From Axinella damicornis (lineage: Eukaryota; Porifera; Demospongiae; Axinellida; Axinellidae): DNA of 64,000 nt. The stretch lies in the NCBI GenBank assembly GCA_963931865.1, contig OZ007508.1:10910781-10974780 (forward strand), read 5' to 3'. This document shows, piece by piece, positions 23,701 through 29,722 of this stretch (position 1 is the first letter of the stretch; each line of letters starts with the position of its first letter). The position numbers and the translations under genes are program-made. The notes under the pieces are model-generated. The model searched no databases, was not told the origin of the DNA, and saw only the letters and a list, made by a program, of their open reading frames with translations.

Positions 23701-26700
23701 CTCCTGCCTAACCCCACGGTTCTTACATACCGAGGCCCACAGTGGCCTTGTACATGTACCCAAGGCCTAGTCAACCCAGGCCCACAGTGGTCTTGCACCA
23801 ATGCTTACGGTGGCCTCAAGCTGAAATAACACCGACGTGCGAGGCCATTGTGTCGAAGTCTGTGGACGTCAATGCGCCACTTCTGCCTTTCCGAAGTGAA
23901 CGCGAAGCACGATACAAACTGTAAAAAACTGTAAGACCCCATAGCCAGATAACTTCGACCTGGCCGTATGTAGCGAACCATAGAAGTACTGGCCGTACAT
24001 ACACTGTAGCTAACCATACAAGTACTTACAGTACATACTTTACAGTACTTTCCAAGTTCCCCACAAAAACCTGGTGAGCCGCACATGCACGAACAGTGGA
24101 TATCCGGCGCTCTTCTCCCCAATTTCTGAGCGCCTGGGAACAAGGCTAGGTGGTCCTCATGTAGCCATTGTGGTCCTGGATACATGGCCACCGTGTGTGC
24201 ATTTAATGAGCTTCAATCAACAATGAACTTCTGAATCAGCCATCGGCATAGATGATGTTTCAGCAAAAGGCCTGAGTTTGGTTTCTAGGAGGCCACCATG
24301 GGTCTGAGTGGGAGGCCCCCGTGGTCTACAATGGCCTCCTACCCAGACCACGGGGGCCTCCCACTCAGACCCATGGTGGCCTCCTAGAAACCAAACTCAG
24401 GCCTTTTGCTGAAACATCATCTATGCCGATGGCTGATTCAGAAGTTCATTGTTGATTGAAGCTCATTAAATGCACACACGGTGGCCATGCATCCAGGACC
24501 ACAATGGCTACATGAGGACCACCTAGCCTTGTTCCCAGGCGCTCAGAAATTGGGGAGAAGAGCGCCGGATATCCACTGTTCGTGCATGTGCGGCTCACCA
24601 GGTTTTTGTGGGGAACTTGGAAAGTACTGTAAAGTACGTACTGTAAGTACTTGTATGGTTAGCTACAGTGTATGTACGGCCAGTACTTCTATGGTTCGCT
24701 ACATACGGCCAGGTCGAAGTTATCTGGCTATGGGGTCTTACAGTTTTTTACAGTTTGTATCGTGCTTCGCGTTCACTTCGGAAAGGCAGAAGTGGCACAT
24801 TGACGTCCACAGACTTCGACACAATGGCCTCGCACGTCGGTGTTATTTCAGCTTACGTATCTCAATGAATTATACGGAGAATGTACCGGAACTGCTCGCG
24901 CATGCGTGAACAGTGGATACCAGGCGCTTTTCTCCTCAATTACCGAGCGCCTGGGAACGAGGCTAAGGACCACCATGCGCCTTGGTAGGAGGCTACCATG
25001 TGCCTTGGTAGGAGGCCACGGTGAGCCTGGGTACATGGCCACCGTGGAACTGGGTAGGAGGCCACCGTGAGCCTGGGTACATGGCCTGCATAAGAGGCCA
25101 CTGTGAGCCTTTTTCTTTACAAACATTTTTCCCAGATGGGCGCCAGGATTGGCAGGAAGCAACTCATGTTTATTTGAAGCCTCTCCTGGGAAGGGAAACC
25201 AGAAAACTTGGAGAAAAACCCTTCCTACGTAGGTGCAATTGGTGGCACTCGAACCTGTGGCCTCTCACACCACAGTCGAGTGCTTTAACCACTAGGCCAC
25301 ACAGTCACACCCTAAAGCCTGGGTACGAGGCCACAGTGGTCTAAGTAAGGAATGTAATCGCTTATACAATTATGCTGACTGAGCACACACGGGAATTTTG
25401 CCAAGTGTCACCAGGCCCCTTTCCGTGTTCCGCACATGGGCCTGGGTATGAGGCTAGGAATGAGGCTCCAGAAAACAAGTTCTCAGGACTGTCTGGAATA
25501 GACCAGATCAATATACATGTACATCAATACATTAAGATTTTAACGTGTGTGTGTGTGTGTGTGTGCGTGCGTGTGTCTGTCTGTCTGTCTGTGCATGACG
25601 GAAGTGGGATGTTCGTGGGGCGGGACTAGACTATAGTGACGCACGACCGTCGTACTTCAATTTATCTACTGAACCTCGAACTCGGCGAAGAATGTTTGTG
25701 GGGCGGGACTAGACTATAGCGATGTGCGACCTTCGTACTTCAATTTAATTACTGAACCTCAAACTCCACGAAGAATGTTCGAGGGAGCAGGGGGATGCAT
25801 GCAATCGGGGAGCAGCAGTTGAAGAGGACGCAATCGGGGAGCAGCAGCCGAAGCGGACGCGATCGGGATCAGCAGCTGAAGCGGACACAATCGAGGAGCA
25901 GCAGCTAGAAGCGGACGCAAACGGGGAGCAGCAGCCGAAACAGACGCAATCGGGGAGCAGCAGCTCTGCACAGAGAGCTGTTCAGCGCCGGATTACTCAT
26001 GGTAGGCGAACGAGGGGGAAGTAGCTGAGCGAGAAAAGCTACTTGTACATGTAAAATGTAGTTTATCCGTCACAATAATAGATGTGGAGGTGCATGGTGA
26101 CTATTCCCATGATCTTATAATTAATATTTCTCATAATATATGCACATGTAAGCTGGTTGGCAATACTTGACTGTACGAAGATCGCATCAAGTAAAATGCA
26201 ACTTTGAGCACATCAAAAGTGGGGAATTGCCCAAAGTGCGCAAATTAAAAAGGTAAAGTCATGACAAGAGTATACTGTACAACATTGTTTGTGCATATAC
26301 AGACAATCATGCGTACCTGTAGAGTACTGTGCAGATCAAAATGACCCCCACCGTTTTCACATAGCTCTGCAGGATGAGAGGAAACATTATGAAAGGGAAA
26401 GACGTCTTCGTTTCTACGCTGGAAAGTCCCGCTGTGCTAAAATCGGTAGGCCCATGCTGTATTAAAATCGGTGGTAGGCCTCATATCAAAGTAGCACACG
26501 GGATATGTGCTCTGCTGAGCACCTCAAGTTTGCTAGTAACTTAATCTATACACATGTATATGCACCAGGCATGATTTCTGTAACACTACAGGCATCACCT
26601 CGACTTACTGAAACCAGCATGTGGAGATTCTCACATACTTTCATCTCAATGTGAGTACGTTAGCTAGTGGATGGCCTCAGTTCCCACTTCATGGAGTGAC

Positions 26701-28031
26701 TAAAAGACAGCAACTACATGTATAGACCCCGATTGAGTTTTGTACAGGGATGTAGTGAGATGGCCATCAATATACGTTCACAATCACTGCCGTACGGCTA
26801 CAGGTGCAACCGGATGTTCTATTTTTAGTACAACTCAAGTATTCCGCCTGCACCACGGGTGCCTATTGAAGTTACACGCTCTTACTCCGGGCAGGCGATC
26901 TACTTATATATGCGCTCTTGATATATATACCACAGTGTGTAGCTAGAAATCAGGCAGAAAGATGCCATAATATAGCCTCAATTTTTGATCACTTGCATGC
27001 AGTAAGTGATCAAACCGGAGGTGAAGAACGACTGGAAATGAGGCTATATGAATGCAATCTCTGAAGTGGACTTCCAAGCAAATGGCACATTTTCATAAGT
27101 CTAAATAGAGCCCACCAAAAACATTTCTGAGGGGGCTACATGGCTATCTATTCTGCATAGGGTGGTTAATTAGCAAGTTTGAAGTCTAAAAGATGTTTAG
27201 TTTGGCACTTAGAGGGCACCAAAAGTGTACTTTTCCTATACGTTACATATGGTTGAGGGTACTTAACCTAACCCCCCCAAGCCTTATGTTGCCCTCTCAT
27301 ACATGTAACTACCAAACTTGGAGGCTTTACAAACTACCCTAAGACCTACATTGTACATGTACATGCACTAAAATAATCAGATCGCCAGCCCCATCAGAAA
27401 ATACTGGCGGGCTGTATTTAGACTTATGCAAATGTGTCATTTGACTGCAATTGGCCATGGTCATCAATCTCTTCAGCTCACTACACACCCTGGCCTTCTT
27501 CCTGGGCTTACTAAGCTTGTAAGCCGTACTCCTGGCCTTAGCCGCCTTACGTTGTACCTGTATGGCTCATGCTCTTTCGCTTTCACAGTTTCGAGGTGGC
27601 ATGCCGTTCGCTCGGCAGCTCAACAAATGATCCTTTTGAGATGTCACAGAGCCATGTATACGGCCAACTCAGCAACTTCCCATACTATTATTTGGAAGTT
27701 GAAGATTTAAATCCGGCTACACGGTTCACATTTCAATTTTGATGAGACAAAATAAACCTACCTTTTACATCTGGCACGTGTACCTTTGCCCAAAGCTCAT
27801 CGGACAGATAGAGTTCATCCAAGACATTGGCATCAAACAGGGGGGCCTGCATGAATGCATAGAAGCAATACGATACGTACGTATGTACCTCCCACTTGAC
27901 ACAGTGAGATATCCATTCACTTCCTACAAGTCAGTTCATGGCTTGTTAACTGAACTCACATCCAGTTCAGGACAGTTTTCAAGGCACTCCGCAATGTCAA
28001 GATCCAAATCGCACAGTGTGTCAGTAGCCAT
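2653..28031 (-). CDS. ATF6: ATF6-like bZIP transcription factor, 7 coding exons, 3' part off window
   Basis: Spliced gene on the minus strand, exons (high to low) 28031-27960, 27846-27762, 26366-26317, 17448-17272, 15715-15611, 3886-3809 and 2760-2653. All junctions are GT/AG and all phases match, giving 225 codons. The product has an acidic N-terminus ([17 protein letters not shown]), a Pro/Ser-rich middle ([13 protein letters not shown]), a basic region with [15 protein letters not shown], and a zipper with YVQSLEARL and LLRENNVL. The KNRESA-x6-KKKEY signature is that of ATF6, the ER-anchored unfolded-protein-response factor whose cytosolic half is released by Golgi proteolysis; CREB3/OASIS and XBP1 basic regions differ. 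The membrane segment and lumenal stress-sensing domain are not in the window, so anchoring is inferred from the family. Introns 4 and 6 are about 9 and 11.7 kb, filled with mobile elements. A 5'UTR intron is likely because TTGATTGCAG lies just before the ATG. Confidence 0.92.
2765..3010. repeat. G-rich minisatellite (15-bp unit)
   Basis: About ten copies of a 15-bp unit (six G, A, GGG, A, GGG, A) followed by degenerate GGGA sequence. On the ATF6 coding strand this is a C/T tract directly before the exon 7 acceptor. The G strand could form quadruplexes. ORFs of Pro/Ser or Gly/Arg/Glu repeats here are artefacts. Confidence 0.95.
3142..3166. repeat. poly-C tract (25 C)
   Basis: Uninterrupted run of 25 C followed by ACACACACA. 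Flanking 3011-3141 and 3167-3808 show no gene or element that I recognise. Confidence 0.9.
3809..3886 (-). CDS. ATF6: ATF6-like exon 6 (bZIP basic region)
   Basis: Acceptor CTCTTGCAG; donor GTTGTG, which is weak. 78 nt encode 26 residues with [18 protein letters not shown] followed by KKKE, the DNA-contacting basic region. The invariant Asn and Arg of bZIP proteins are in place, and RMMKNRESA closely matches the ATF6 form RMIKNRESA. This exon decides the family assignment. Confidence 0.93.
4155..4990. mobile_element. mariner-type MITE, 836 bp, TA duplication
   Basis: TA (4153-4154) then CAGTAGCGGTCAGAAAAAAG at the left, with the inverse ending GACCGCTACTG then TA (4991-4992). Ends starting CAGT with TA duplication are typical of Tc1/mariner. 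The terminal inverted repeats continue as GTTCCCGTTCCGTTCC. A second inverted pair (GTCACGTGCATATTTAATGA near 4677 and its complement near 4830) is internal. No transposase. Confidence 0.85.
5395..6133. mobile_element. 9-bp-TSD element carrying a degraded exon (CCGGACC family)
   Basis: Flanked by GGTACCAGC (5386-5394 and 6134-6142). Termini contain GGTGAAAACCCGGAC and its inverse GGTTTTCACCACGG plus repeated GGACCGGACC words. The interior (about 5480-5720) is homologous to the exon-like part of the copy at 60426-60928 but has stops and an insertion after GTAGAGAAAATAG. Nine-base duplication suggests a MULE-type element. Confidence 0.85.
6560..7470 (-). pseudogene. Tc1/IS630-type transposase (DDE_3), broken
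   Basis: Read on the minus strand, consecutive pieces give [22 protein letters not shown], helix-turn-helix-like [12 protein letters not shown], then MLVWLDETG (first catalytic Asp), [28 protein letters not shown] (second Asp) and [10 protein letters not shown] (catalytic Glu). This is the DDE superfamily endonuclease of Tc1/IS630 elements, which move DNA by cut and paste. Breaks: a TGA at 7389-7387, a frameshift near 6945 and another near 6785. Ends are unresolved; CAGTTG words near 6540 and 7550 may be remnants of inverted repeats. It sits in intron 6 of the ATF6 gene in the same orientation. Confidence 0.9.
7579..9139. mobile_element. CCAGGAGCGCATGAG MITE, split by a later insertion
   Basis: Left end CCAGGAGCGCATGAG at 7579, right end CTCATGCGCTCCTGG at 7899-7913 (its last 7 bp duplicated at 9133-9139). 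TAGTA flanks both sides (7574-7578, 9140-9144). The original element is about 335 bp; the rest is the inserted element 7916-9132. Internal inverted copies of GTATTACCTCACACC-type sequence are near 7640 and 7830. Confidence 0.75.
7916..9132. mobile_element. 1217-bp TIR element with 9-bp duplication, nested
   Basis: Ends GGCATACCCGAATCTATGG and CCATAGATTCGGGTATGCC, flanked by the exact repeat CTCCTGGTA (7907-7915 and 9133-9141). Inside each end lies a tandem run of AACGA pentamers (about 9 copies left, 5 right). The 1-kb interior has two diverged copies of GTGTGCAGCnGTGTTnTTT (near 8141 and 8254). No recognisable protein. MULE-like by duplication length. Confidence 0.85.
9310..10205. repeat. 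partial tandem duplication, second copy split by a palindromic MITE
   Basis: The segment from GTGAGTTCAAAGTTCAAAG (9305) to GTTTTGTGTAAACACC (9467) recurs at 9651-9735 and, after an interruption, at 10094-10205. The interruption (about 9780-10092) is a MITE whose 90-bp arms share GTAAACTAAATAAATAGC and TTGCCTGATGAAGATCCC. CATAGTTATTGAG flanks it on both sides. A 27-bp direct repeat (ACCTCATTTTTGTAGCAGCA) is at 9568-9622. Confidence 0.75.
10309..14095. mobile_element. array 1 of the CACTCCTGGTAG modular element (about 8 units)
   Basis: One partial plus-oriented unit (10309-10568) followed by minus-oriented units at about 10569-11092, 11105-11622, 11625-12225, 12227-12731, 12734-13237, 13265-13563 and 13564-14017, ending with an inverted end at 14058-14093. 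One end reads TTACACTCCTGGTAGGGG then AAAAATTGTGCCGCGTAA; the other is CGAGGGGCAACCGCACTCC then TGGTAGCCGCG. Full units are 504-601 bp. Each contains two ATG-GGTGAGT modules (see findings). No transposase. Unit 11625-12225 carries an extra 130-bp segment, itself a diverged copy of the end-proximal region. Confidence 0.9.
14096..14450 (+). pseudogene. zf-TTF hAT-type transposase N-terminal fragment
   Basis: Pieces in different frames read [33 protein letters not shown] and [10 protein letters not shown] followed by [10 protein letters not shown]. The RSFNPxWF-x(n)-DAAFCFPC motif is the TTF-type zinc finger at the N-terminus of hAT-like (ZMYM1/DUF4371) transposases. Stops at about 14158 and in the finger region, plus frameshifts, show it is dead. 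It directly abuts an array-element end on the left and a second array fragment on the right (14463). Confidence 0.6.
14463..14775. mobile_element. array-element fragment, plus orientation
   Basis: CGAGGGGCAACCACACC end at 14463, module A with ATG and GGTGAGTTTCGGCACG (near 14637), then at 14700 two consecutive copies of the other end (GGCACAATTGTTCCCCTACC and GGCACAATTTTTCCCTTACC). Module B is missing. Confidence 0.8.
14938..15466. mobile_element. 529-bp MITE with AGGGCCGG ends
   Basis: AGGGCCGGCTGGCGCCA at the left and TGGCGCCGGCCCT at the right. The target duplication is unclear (AAGAAC occurs on both sides but offset). No coding region recognised; several overlapping ORFs have no family resemblance. 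Confidence 0.65.
15611..15715 (-). CDS. ATF6: ATF6-like exon 5
   Basis: Acceptor CTTGTGCAG, donor GTCAGT, 105 nt, 35 residues ([16 protein letters not shown] and onward), phase 0 at both ends. It joins exons 4 and 6 in frame. The sequence is Gln/Ser-rich with no recognisable fold, as usual just upstream of the bZIP in this family. Confidence 0.82.
15716..16512. other. intron sequence, nothing recognised
   Basis: ATF6 intron 4, from exon 5 to the next mobile element. No ORF with family similarity, no inverted repeat longer than about 12 bp noticed. Confidence 0.5.
16522..17129. mobile_element. TAGCCTCG-family element, 608 bp, 9-bp duplication
   Basis: Starts TAGCCTTGTTCCCAGG, ends CCTGGGAACGAGGCTA, flanked by AACTTTGGA (16513-16521 and 17130-17138). 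Each end folds on itself (GTTCCCAGGCC pairs with GGCCTGGGA at 16584). Inside are ATCACGTG, TGACGTCA (16608-16615) and an ATG-led open frame at 16851 ([20 protein letters not shown]) with a possible donor after GCGGCTGCT. Likely Mutator-like, non-autonomous, with possibly captured host sequence. Confidence 0.85.
17272..17448 (-). CDS. ATF6: ATF6-like exon 4 (Pro/Ser-rich)
   Basis: Acceptor CTCCTCCAG, donor GTAACT, 177 nt, phase 0 at both ends. It encodes 59 residues starting [20 protein letters not shown], a Pro/Ser/Thr-rich low-complexity stretch. This corresponds to the Ser-rich segment between the acidic domain and the bZIP in ATF6 proteins. Confidence 0.85.
17494..18480. mobile_element. 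array 2a: rearranged modular-element units
   Basis: A minus-oriented unit from TTTACACTCCTGGTATAGG (17494) to about 17955, joined to a plus-oriented module B (17957-18070), a CGAGGGGCAACCACAC end (18077), then a second minus-oriented fragment to 18440. Mixed orientation indicates recombination between copies or hairpin rearrangement. Confidence 0.8.
18493..19415. mobile_element. mariner-type element, 923 bp, inserted in an array unit
   Basis: TA then CAGTGCAACAGAGCAAGAG at 18493, inverse CTCTTGCTCTGTTGCACTG ending at 19415 then TA. The flanks join into the array sequence CCCTGTATATAGCTATCATGG, whose uninterrupted equivalent is at about 12108-12130. Contains TGACGTCA at 18697-18704. Two diverged segments (near 18715 and 18920) share GCGCTnTCnTnnATTCCAGGAAG, so an internal duplication exists. 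No transposase. Confidence 0.9.
19418..20790. mobile_element. array 2b of the modular element
   Basis: End of a minus-oriented unit (19418-19520), then 280 bp of non-array sequence, then a plus-oriented unit from CGAGGGGCAACCGCACTCC (19791) through both modules to 20346. It is interrupted by a hAT-like element and resumes at 20750 with TTATGCGGCACAATTTTTCCC. Confidence 0.85.
20347..20749. mobile_element. hAT-like MITE, 403 bp
   Basis: Ends TAGTGATGCACTGATAATC and TTATCGGTGCATCACTA. Flanks TTTAATTG and TTCAATTA agree at 6 of 8 bases, consistent with an aged 8-bp duplication. The interior repeats TATCGG and CCGATAA words, common in hAT subterminal regions. Confidence 0.8.
21157..21763. mobile_element. 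TAGCCTCG-family element carrying a captured first exon
   Basis: Starts TGGCCTCGAACCCAGGCG, ends CGCCTGGGTTCGAGGCTA, flanked by GTCACTCGG (21148-21156 and 21764-21772). Inner ends contain GCGCATGCGC. On the minus strand it holds an ATG-led exon with a donor (21577-21489). TGACGTCA is at 21633, upstream of that ATG. Confidence 0.88.
21489..21577 (-). other. exon-like ORF inside a mobile element (ATG to splice donor)
   Basis: ATG at 21577 opens [20 protein letters not shown] then LEPEQRASS, ending in phase 2 at a consensus donor AA|GTGAGTAT. The LxPEQRxS ending resembles the short N-terminal exon of RecQ-like helicase genes, where LxxEQ precedes the helicase core; that assignment is only a suggestion. 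It looks like a captured 5' exon rather than a working gene. Confidence 0.45.
22045..22437. mobile_element. piggyBac-like MITE, interrupted copy
   Basis: Inverted and about 85-90% similar by eye to 59142-59520. It ends AAAGGG then TTAA (22438-22441), and continues on the other side of the TAGCCTCG element at about 20783-20808 (TTGGTCAGATTTCGGC). Relative to the 59-kb copy it lacks part of the interior. Confidence 0.8.
22830..23100. repeat. GGCCCACAGTGGCCTC minisatellite
   Basis: Degenerate 20-25 bp unit, GGCCTGGGTnnGAGGCCACnGTG. The same unit recurs at 23676-23830, 24160-24190, 24280-24365, 24966-25100 and 57730-58280, so it is a dispersed minisatellite broken up by insertions. Confidence 0.85.
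23111..23675. mobile_element. TAGCCTCG-family element, 565 bp, 10-bp duplication
   Basis: Starts TAGCCTCGTTCCCAGGCG, ends ATTACCGAGGCTA, flanked by GTCTCACACC on both sides (23101-23110, 23676-23685). The ends include GGTAATTGGGGAGAAGAGCG and GCGCATGCGC. Carries an ATG-led exon with donor at 23283-23345. Confidence 0.88.
23283..23345 (+). other. exon-like ORF inside a mobile element (ATG to GTAAGA)
   Basis: ATG in context GGCCATGG opens [20 protein letters not shown] then P, 21 codons in phase, followed by donor GTAAGACC. Related, decayed versions lie in the palindrome arms (near 23850 and 24815). The family of origin is not recognised. Confidence 0.4.
23818..24854. repeat. near-perfect 1.04-kb palindrome
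   Basis: Arms of 510 bp (23818-24327 and 24345-24854) around a 17-bp spacer. Only a few mismatches were seen (for example GCGCCA against GCACA-type positions near 23875 and 24790), with no net indel. The right arm stops inside the element 24524-24965, whose outer end and duplication are intact only on that side, so the palindrome is an inverted duplication younger than that insertion. Confidence 0.93.
24524..24965. mobile_element. TAGCCTCG-family element, 442 bp, 9-bp duplication
   Basis: Starts TAGCCTTGTTCCCAGGCG, ends CGCCTGGGAACGAGGCTA, flanked by AGGACCACC (24515-24523 and 24966-24974). Most of it is duplicated, inverted, in the left palindrome arm. Interior is related to 23111-23675. 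Confidence 0.88.
25105..25312 (-). mobile_element. tRNA-derived SINE
   Basis: On the minus strand the head reads GGCCTAGTGGTTAAAGCACT (box A) and then GGTTCGAGTGCC (box B), separated by the spacing of a tRNA gene. It is followed by a body with CCTACGTAGGAAGGGTTTTT, a motif style seen in invertebrate SINEs, and an A-rich tail (GTAAAGAAAAAGG). The cloverleaf is not intact, so it is a SINE rather than a tRNA gene. Confidence 0.8.
25544..25596. repeat. GT and CTGT microsatellite
   Basis: (GT) repeat running into (CTGT) repeats. Confidence 0.9.
25793..26040. repeat. GAGCAGCAGCCGAAGCGGACGC minisatellite and flank
   Basis: Six degenerate units of about 27-30 bp (25800-25970), then AGAGAGCTGTnnAGCGCCGG. 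The same end sequence with one unit recurs at 45857-45965, so it is a dispersed element with a variable-number repeat. In the surrounding 25600-26316 two copies of GGGGCGGGACTAGACTATAG (25617 and 25699) form an 80-bp direct repeat. Confidence 0.85.
26317..26366 (-). CDS. ATF6: ATF6-like exon 3
   Basis: A 50-nt exon between acceptor CATCCTGCAG and donor GTACGC. Its first two bases complete the codon opened by exon 2 and it ends in phase 0. It encodes [17 protein letters not shown]. No domain is recognised; it is called because phase and splice sites fit the only open path to exon 4. Confidence 0.75.
27589..27742 (+). other. possible terminal exon, fibronectin-III-like end (weak)
   Basis: After a good-looking acceptor (CTTTCGCTTTCACAG) an open frame of 50 codons runs to TGA at 27740-27742 and ends with [18 protein letters not shown]. 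That ending resembles the last strands of a fibronectin type III domain (LxPxTxYxF). It lies antisense inside the ATF6 intron, next to exon 2, with no partner exon seen. It may be chance. Confidence 0.2.
27762..27846 (-). CDS. ATF6: ATF6-like exon 2 (acidic region)
   Basis: Acceptor TTCATGCAG, donor GTAGGT. 85 nt encode [19 protein letters not shown] and onward, ending in phase 1. Hydrophobic residues alternate with acidic ones, continuing the activation domain. The extra base joins exactly with the first two bases of exon 3. Confidence 0.88.
27960..28031 (-). CDS. ATF6: ATF6-like coding exon 1 (start codon, acidic domain)
   Basis: Starts with ATG at 28031 in the context GAAATGG and encodes 24 residues, [16 protein letters not shown] and onward, ending in phase 0 at donor GTGAGT. 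The residues are rich in Asp, Glu and Leu, as in the transactivation domain of ATF6. An acceptor-like TTGATTGCAG directly precedes the start codon, suggesting a non-coding exon further upstream (not located). Confidence 0.88.
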
Positions 28032-28156
28032 TTCCTGCAATCAAAGTGAGGTCACTGATAAAATAATGAGCTGGTGGCATTGCTACAAAAACAATCTTGA
28101 CCTGCTTGCAAATTGGGCACCAACCCATACATTTGTACCTTGTGCAAACTACATGT

Positions 28157-28191
28157 TAGTCTCGTGCCCAGACCCTCTGGGAACGAGACTA
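28157..28191. mobile_element. 35-bp hairpin element with perfect 9-bp duplication
   Basis: TAGTCTCGTGCCCAGA, a 3-bp loop, then TCTGGGAACGAGACTA, flanked by ACTACATGT (28148-28156 and 28192-28200). It is the smallest member of the TAGCCTCG family seen here. Confidence 0.85.
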
Positions 28192-28310
28192 ACTACATGT
28201 ACACTGTAGCTGTGTATGAATATTAGAACTAGAACAACATGGGACTAACTGAAGACTTTTTCATGTATTGCATATACCAGTGATGATTCATCTGACTTCA
28301 TGGGAAGCAG

Positions 28311-28568
28311 ATCAAGGTTATTATTAATTATCACTTGGCTACCAAGTTAGCTCGTGAAGCTTTTTTTGGTGACAATGTCCTCTCCTCCTGCACCGTGATG
28401 GGATGCAGGGAGTATAACGGACTACCAATCAGCGAACTAAACCTCCTGAAACAAACGATCTTCAACAATCTTCCGAAGTACTGGACAAACCCAGTGGAGT
28501 TTGAGCCAGTGTGGGCTGCCTGTGCTGAATCAATCGGGCAAACTTGCAAGCGACTTCGCCGGCCTTGA
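28311..28568 (+). CDS. BEN-domain protein, last exon (partial)
   Basis: An open frame of 85 codons plus TGA, probably after an acceptor at GGGAAGCAG. Key stretches are HLATKLAREAFFGDNVLSSC, GLPISELNLLKQTIFN and ESIGQTCKRLRRP. The pattern (LAxxxFGxxVL, S/T-V-GC, a central GLP, a late FEPVW and a C-terminal IxQxCKRLR) is that of the BEN domain, a DNA- and protein-binding module of chromatin factors that also occurs in mobile elements. No upstream exon was found, and the minus-strand ATF6 exons lie just to the left, so this could be the end of a short host gene, a retrotransposed piece or part of a transposon. A weak in-frame extension exists 5' of 28311. Confidence 0.55.
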   Translation: MKVIINYHLATKLAREAFFGDNVLSSCTVMGCREYNGLPISELNLLKQTIFNNLPKYWTNPVEFEPVWAACAESIGQTCKRLRRP

Positions 28569-29090
28569 CTAACATACATGTACTTAAGATCACCTGTTAC
28601 ATTCCAGTAAATATTTTGTAAGCTTGTTTCACTTATCATGACAATTTTTCAGTAGTTATAACAAAATTACATGACAAAAGAATACAAATGTTAGTAGCCA
28701 GTTGCAGCTCCTGAAACTTCTATAACCTTAGGAATCACTTTACGCAAATGTGGAGTACTGACAGAAATGAAAATACTCTTGGCTGAGTCATGTGCCAGCT
28801 ACGATTTCATTGGAACCGCTCACATTCCTGCAGAGGCCACAGAATTTGGCCCAGAGAGACAAGACTCTTTTTCCACACCGTGCTTCTGGCCACACCCCCC
28901 CCAAACCAGAAAAAGCATTTGGCCTGCGAGACTAATCCAAGCTGGGGTTGGTTTGGGTCTGGGACTGAGAGTACACCAGCAGATAAATGAAAACCTGTTC
29001 ATAGTGACCAGACCATCCTTTCAATGAAAGGGTCGAGCTAGTCTAACAAGCTAGCCGTCCACTTTCTCCACCACATGATCACTTTCAGTA
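28569..29090. other. intergenic, nothing recognised
   Basis: Between the BEN exon and the next MITE. ORFs on both strands lack family similarity. Confidence 0.45.
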
Positions 29091-29092
29091 TG

Positions 29093-29437
29093 CGTGCACG
29101 GAGAAAGAAGGCCTAGAAACTTTGGACCACTTTACTCGGTACGAAAGAATGCAATTAAGCTTAAGTCATGTCCGTTTACGTCATCCTATTAGTGTGACTG
29201 CAGTCAGTCGATTCCGGCCGCTAACCTCGTTGGCTGCTCATAGTTCTGTCTGTTTGGTCATTGTGCAGGAGAGCAGCAAACGCAGGCAAATTCAGACAGT
29301 CCTCAACACTTGTACCGAGCAATTTGAAAGGTCACCACGTGACAGCTGCAATCTGACTGGCTCCACCTGATTTCGAGTAGAGCCCAAGCAAAGTGGTCCA
29401 AAGTTTCTAGAACCTCCTTTCCCCGTGCGGTCACACG
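29093..29437. mobile_element. TIR element, about 345 bp
   Basis: GCACGGAGAAAGAAGGCCTA and GAAACTTTGGACCACTTT at the left, inverse AAAGTGGTCCAAAGTTTC and CCTCCTTTCCCCGTGC at the right. Lies in the interval between the ATF6-like and DIS3L2-like start codons. Confidence 0.75.
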
Positions 29438-29620
29438 AGTTGATCCGTGCTGGGGAAAATTCGAGGGGCTAGCCCACTAGACTAGGGTCCAGCAAGCGAG
29501 ACTACCCCCAGTACCAGGTGAGCTTACACAGCACACAAAGCTATAATTGCTTGTACCCACACACTATTTTCCATGAAATGGCGAGGAGCGTGGGTATATT
29601 CATTGGCAAATTGGAAACAC

Positions 29621-29722
29621 TAGCCTCGTTCCCAGTCCCACGCCCAGCTTTTCGTCGCTTGCAGTACGGTAAAGCGGGGTGCAAGCGACGAAAAGCTGGG
29701 CGTGGGACTGGGTACGAGGTTA
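29621..29722. mobile_element. 102-bp hairpin element with 9-bp duplication
   Basis: TAGCCTCGTTCCCAGTCCCA to the inverse ending ACGAGGTTA, arms of about 40 bp containing AGCTTTTCGTCGCTTGCA. Flanked by TGGAAACAC (29612-29620 and 29723-29731). TAGCCTCG family. Confidence 0.88.

Noticed and set aside
25242..25312. tRNA gene on the minus strand
   Set aside because: Box A and box B are present, but the acceptor stem does not pair and a SINE body follows; classed as SINE.
25759..25971. Minus-strand ORF with repeated [10 protein letters not shown]
   Set aside because: It is the CAGCAGCCGAAGCGG minisatellite.
26371..26450. Plus-strand exon candidate after CATAGCTCTGCAG ([20 protein letters not shown])
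   Set aside because: It overlaps the acceptor region of ATF6 exon 3 on the other strand, has no partner exons in phase, and the minus-strand reading fits the gene better.
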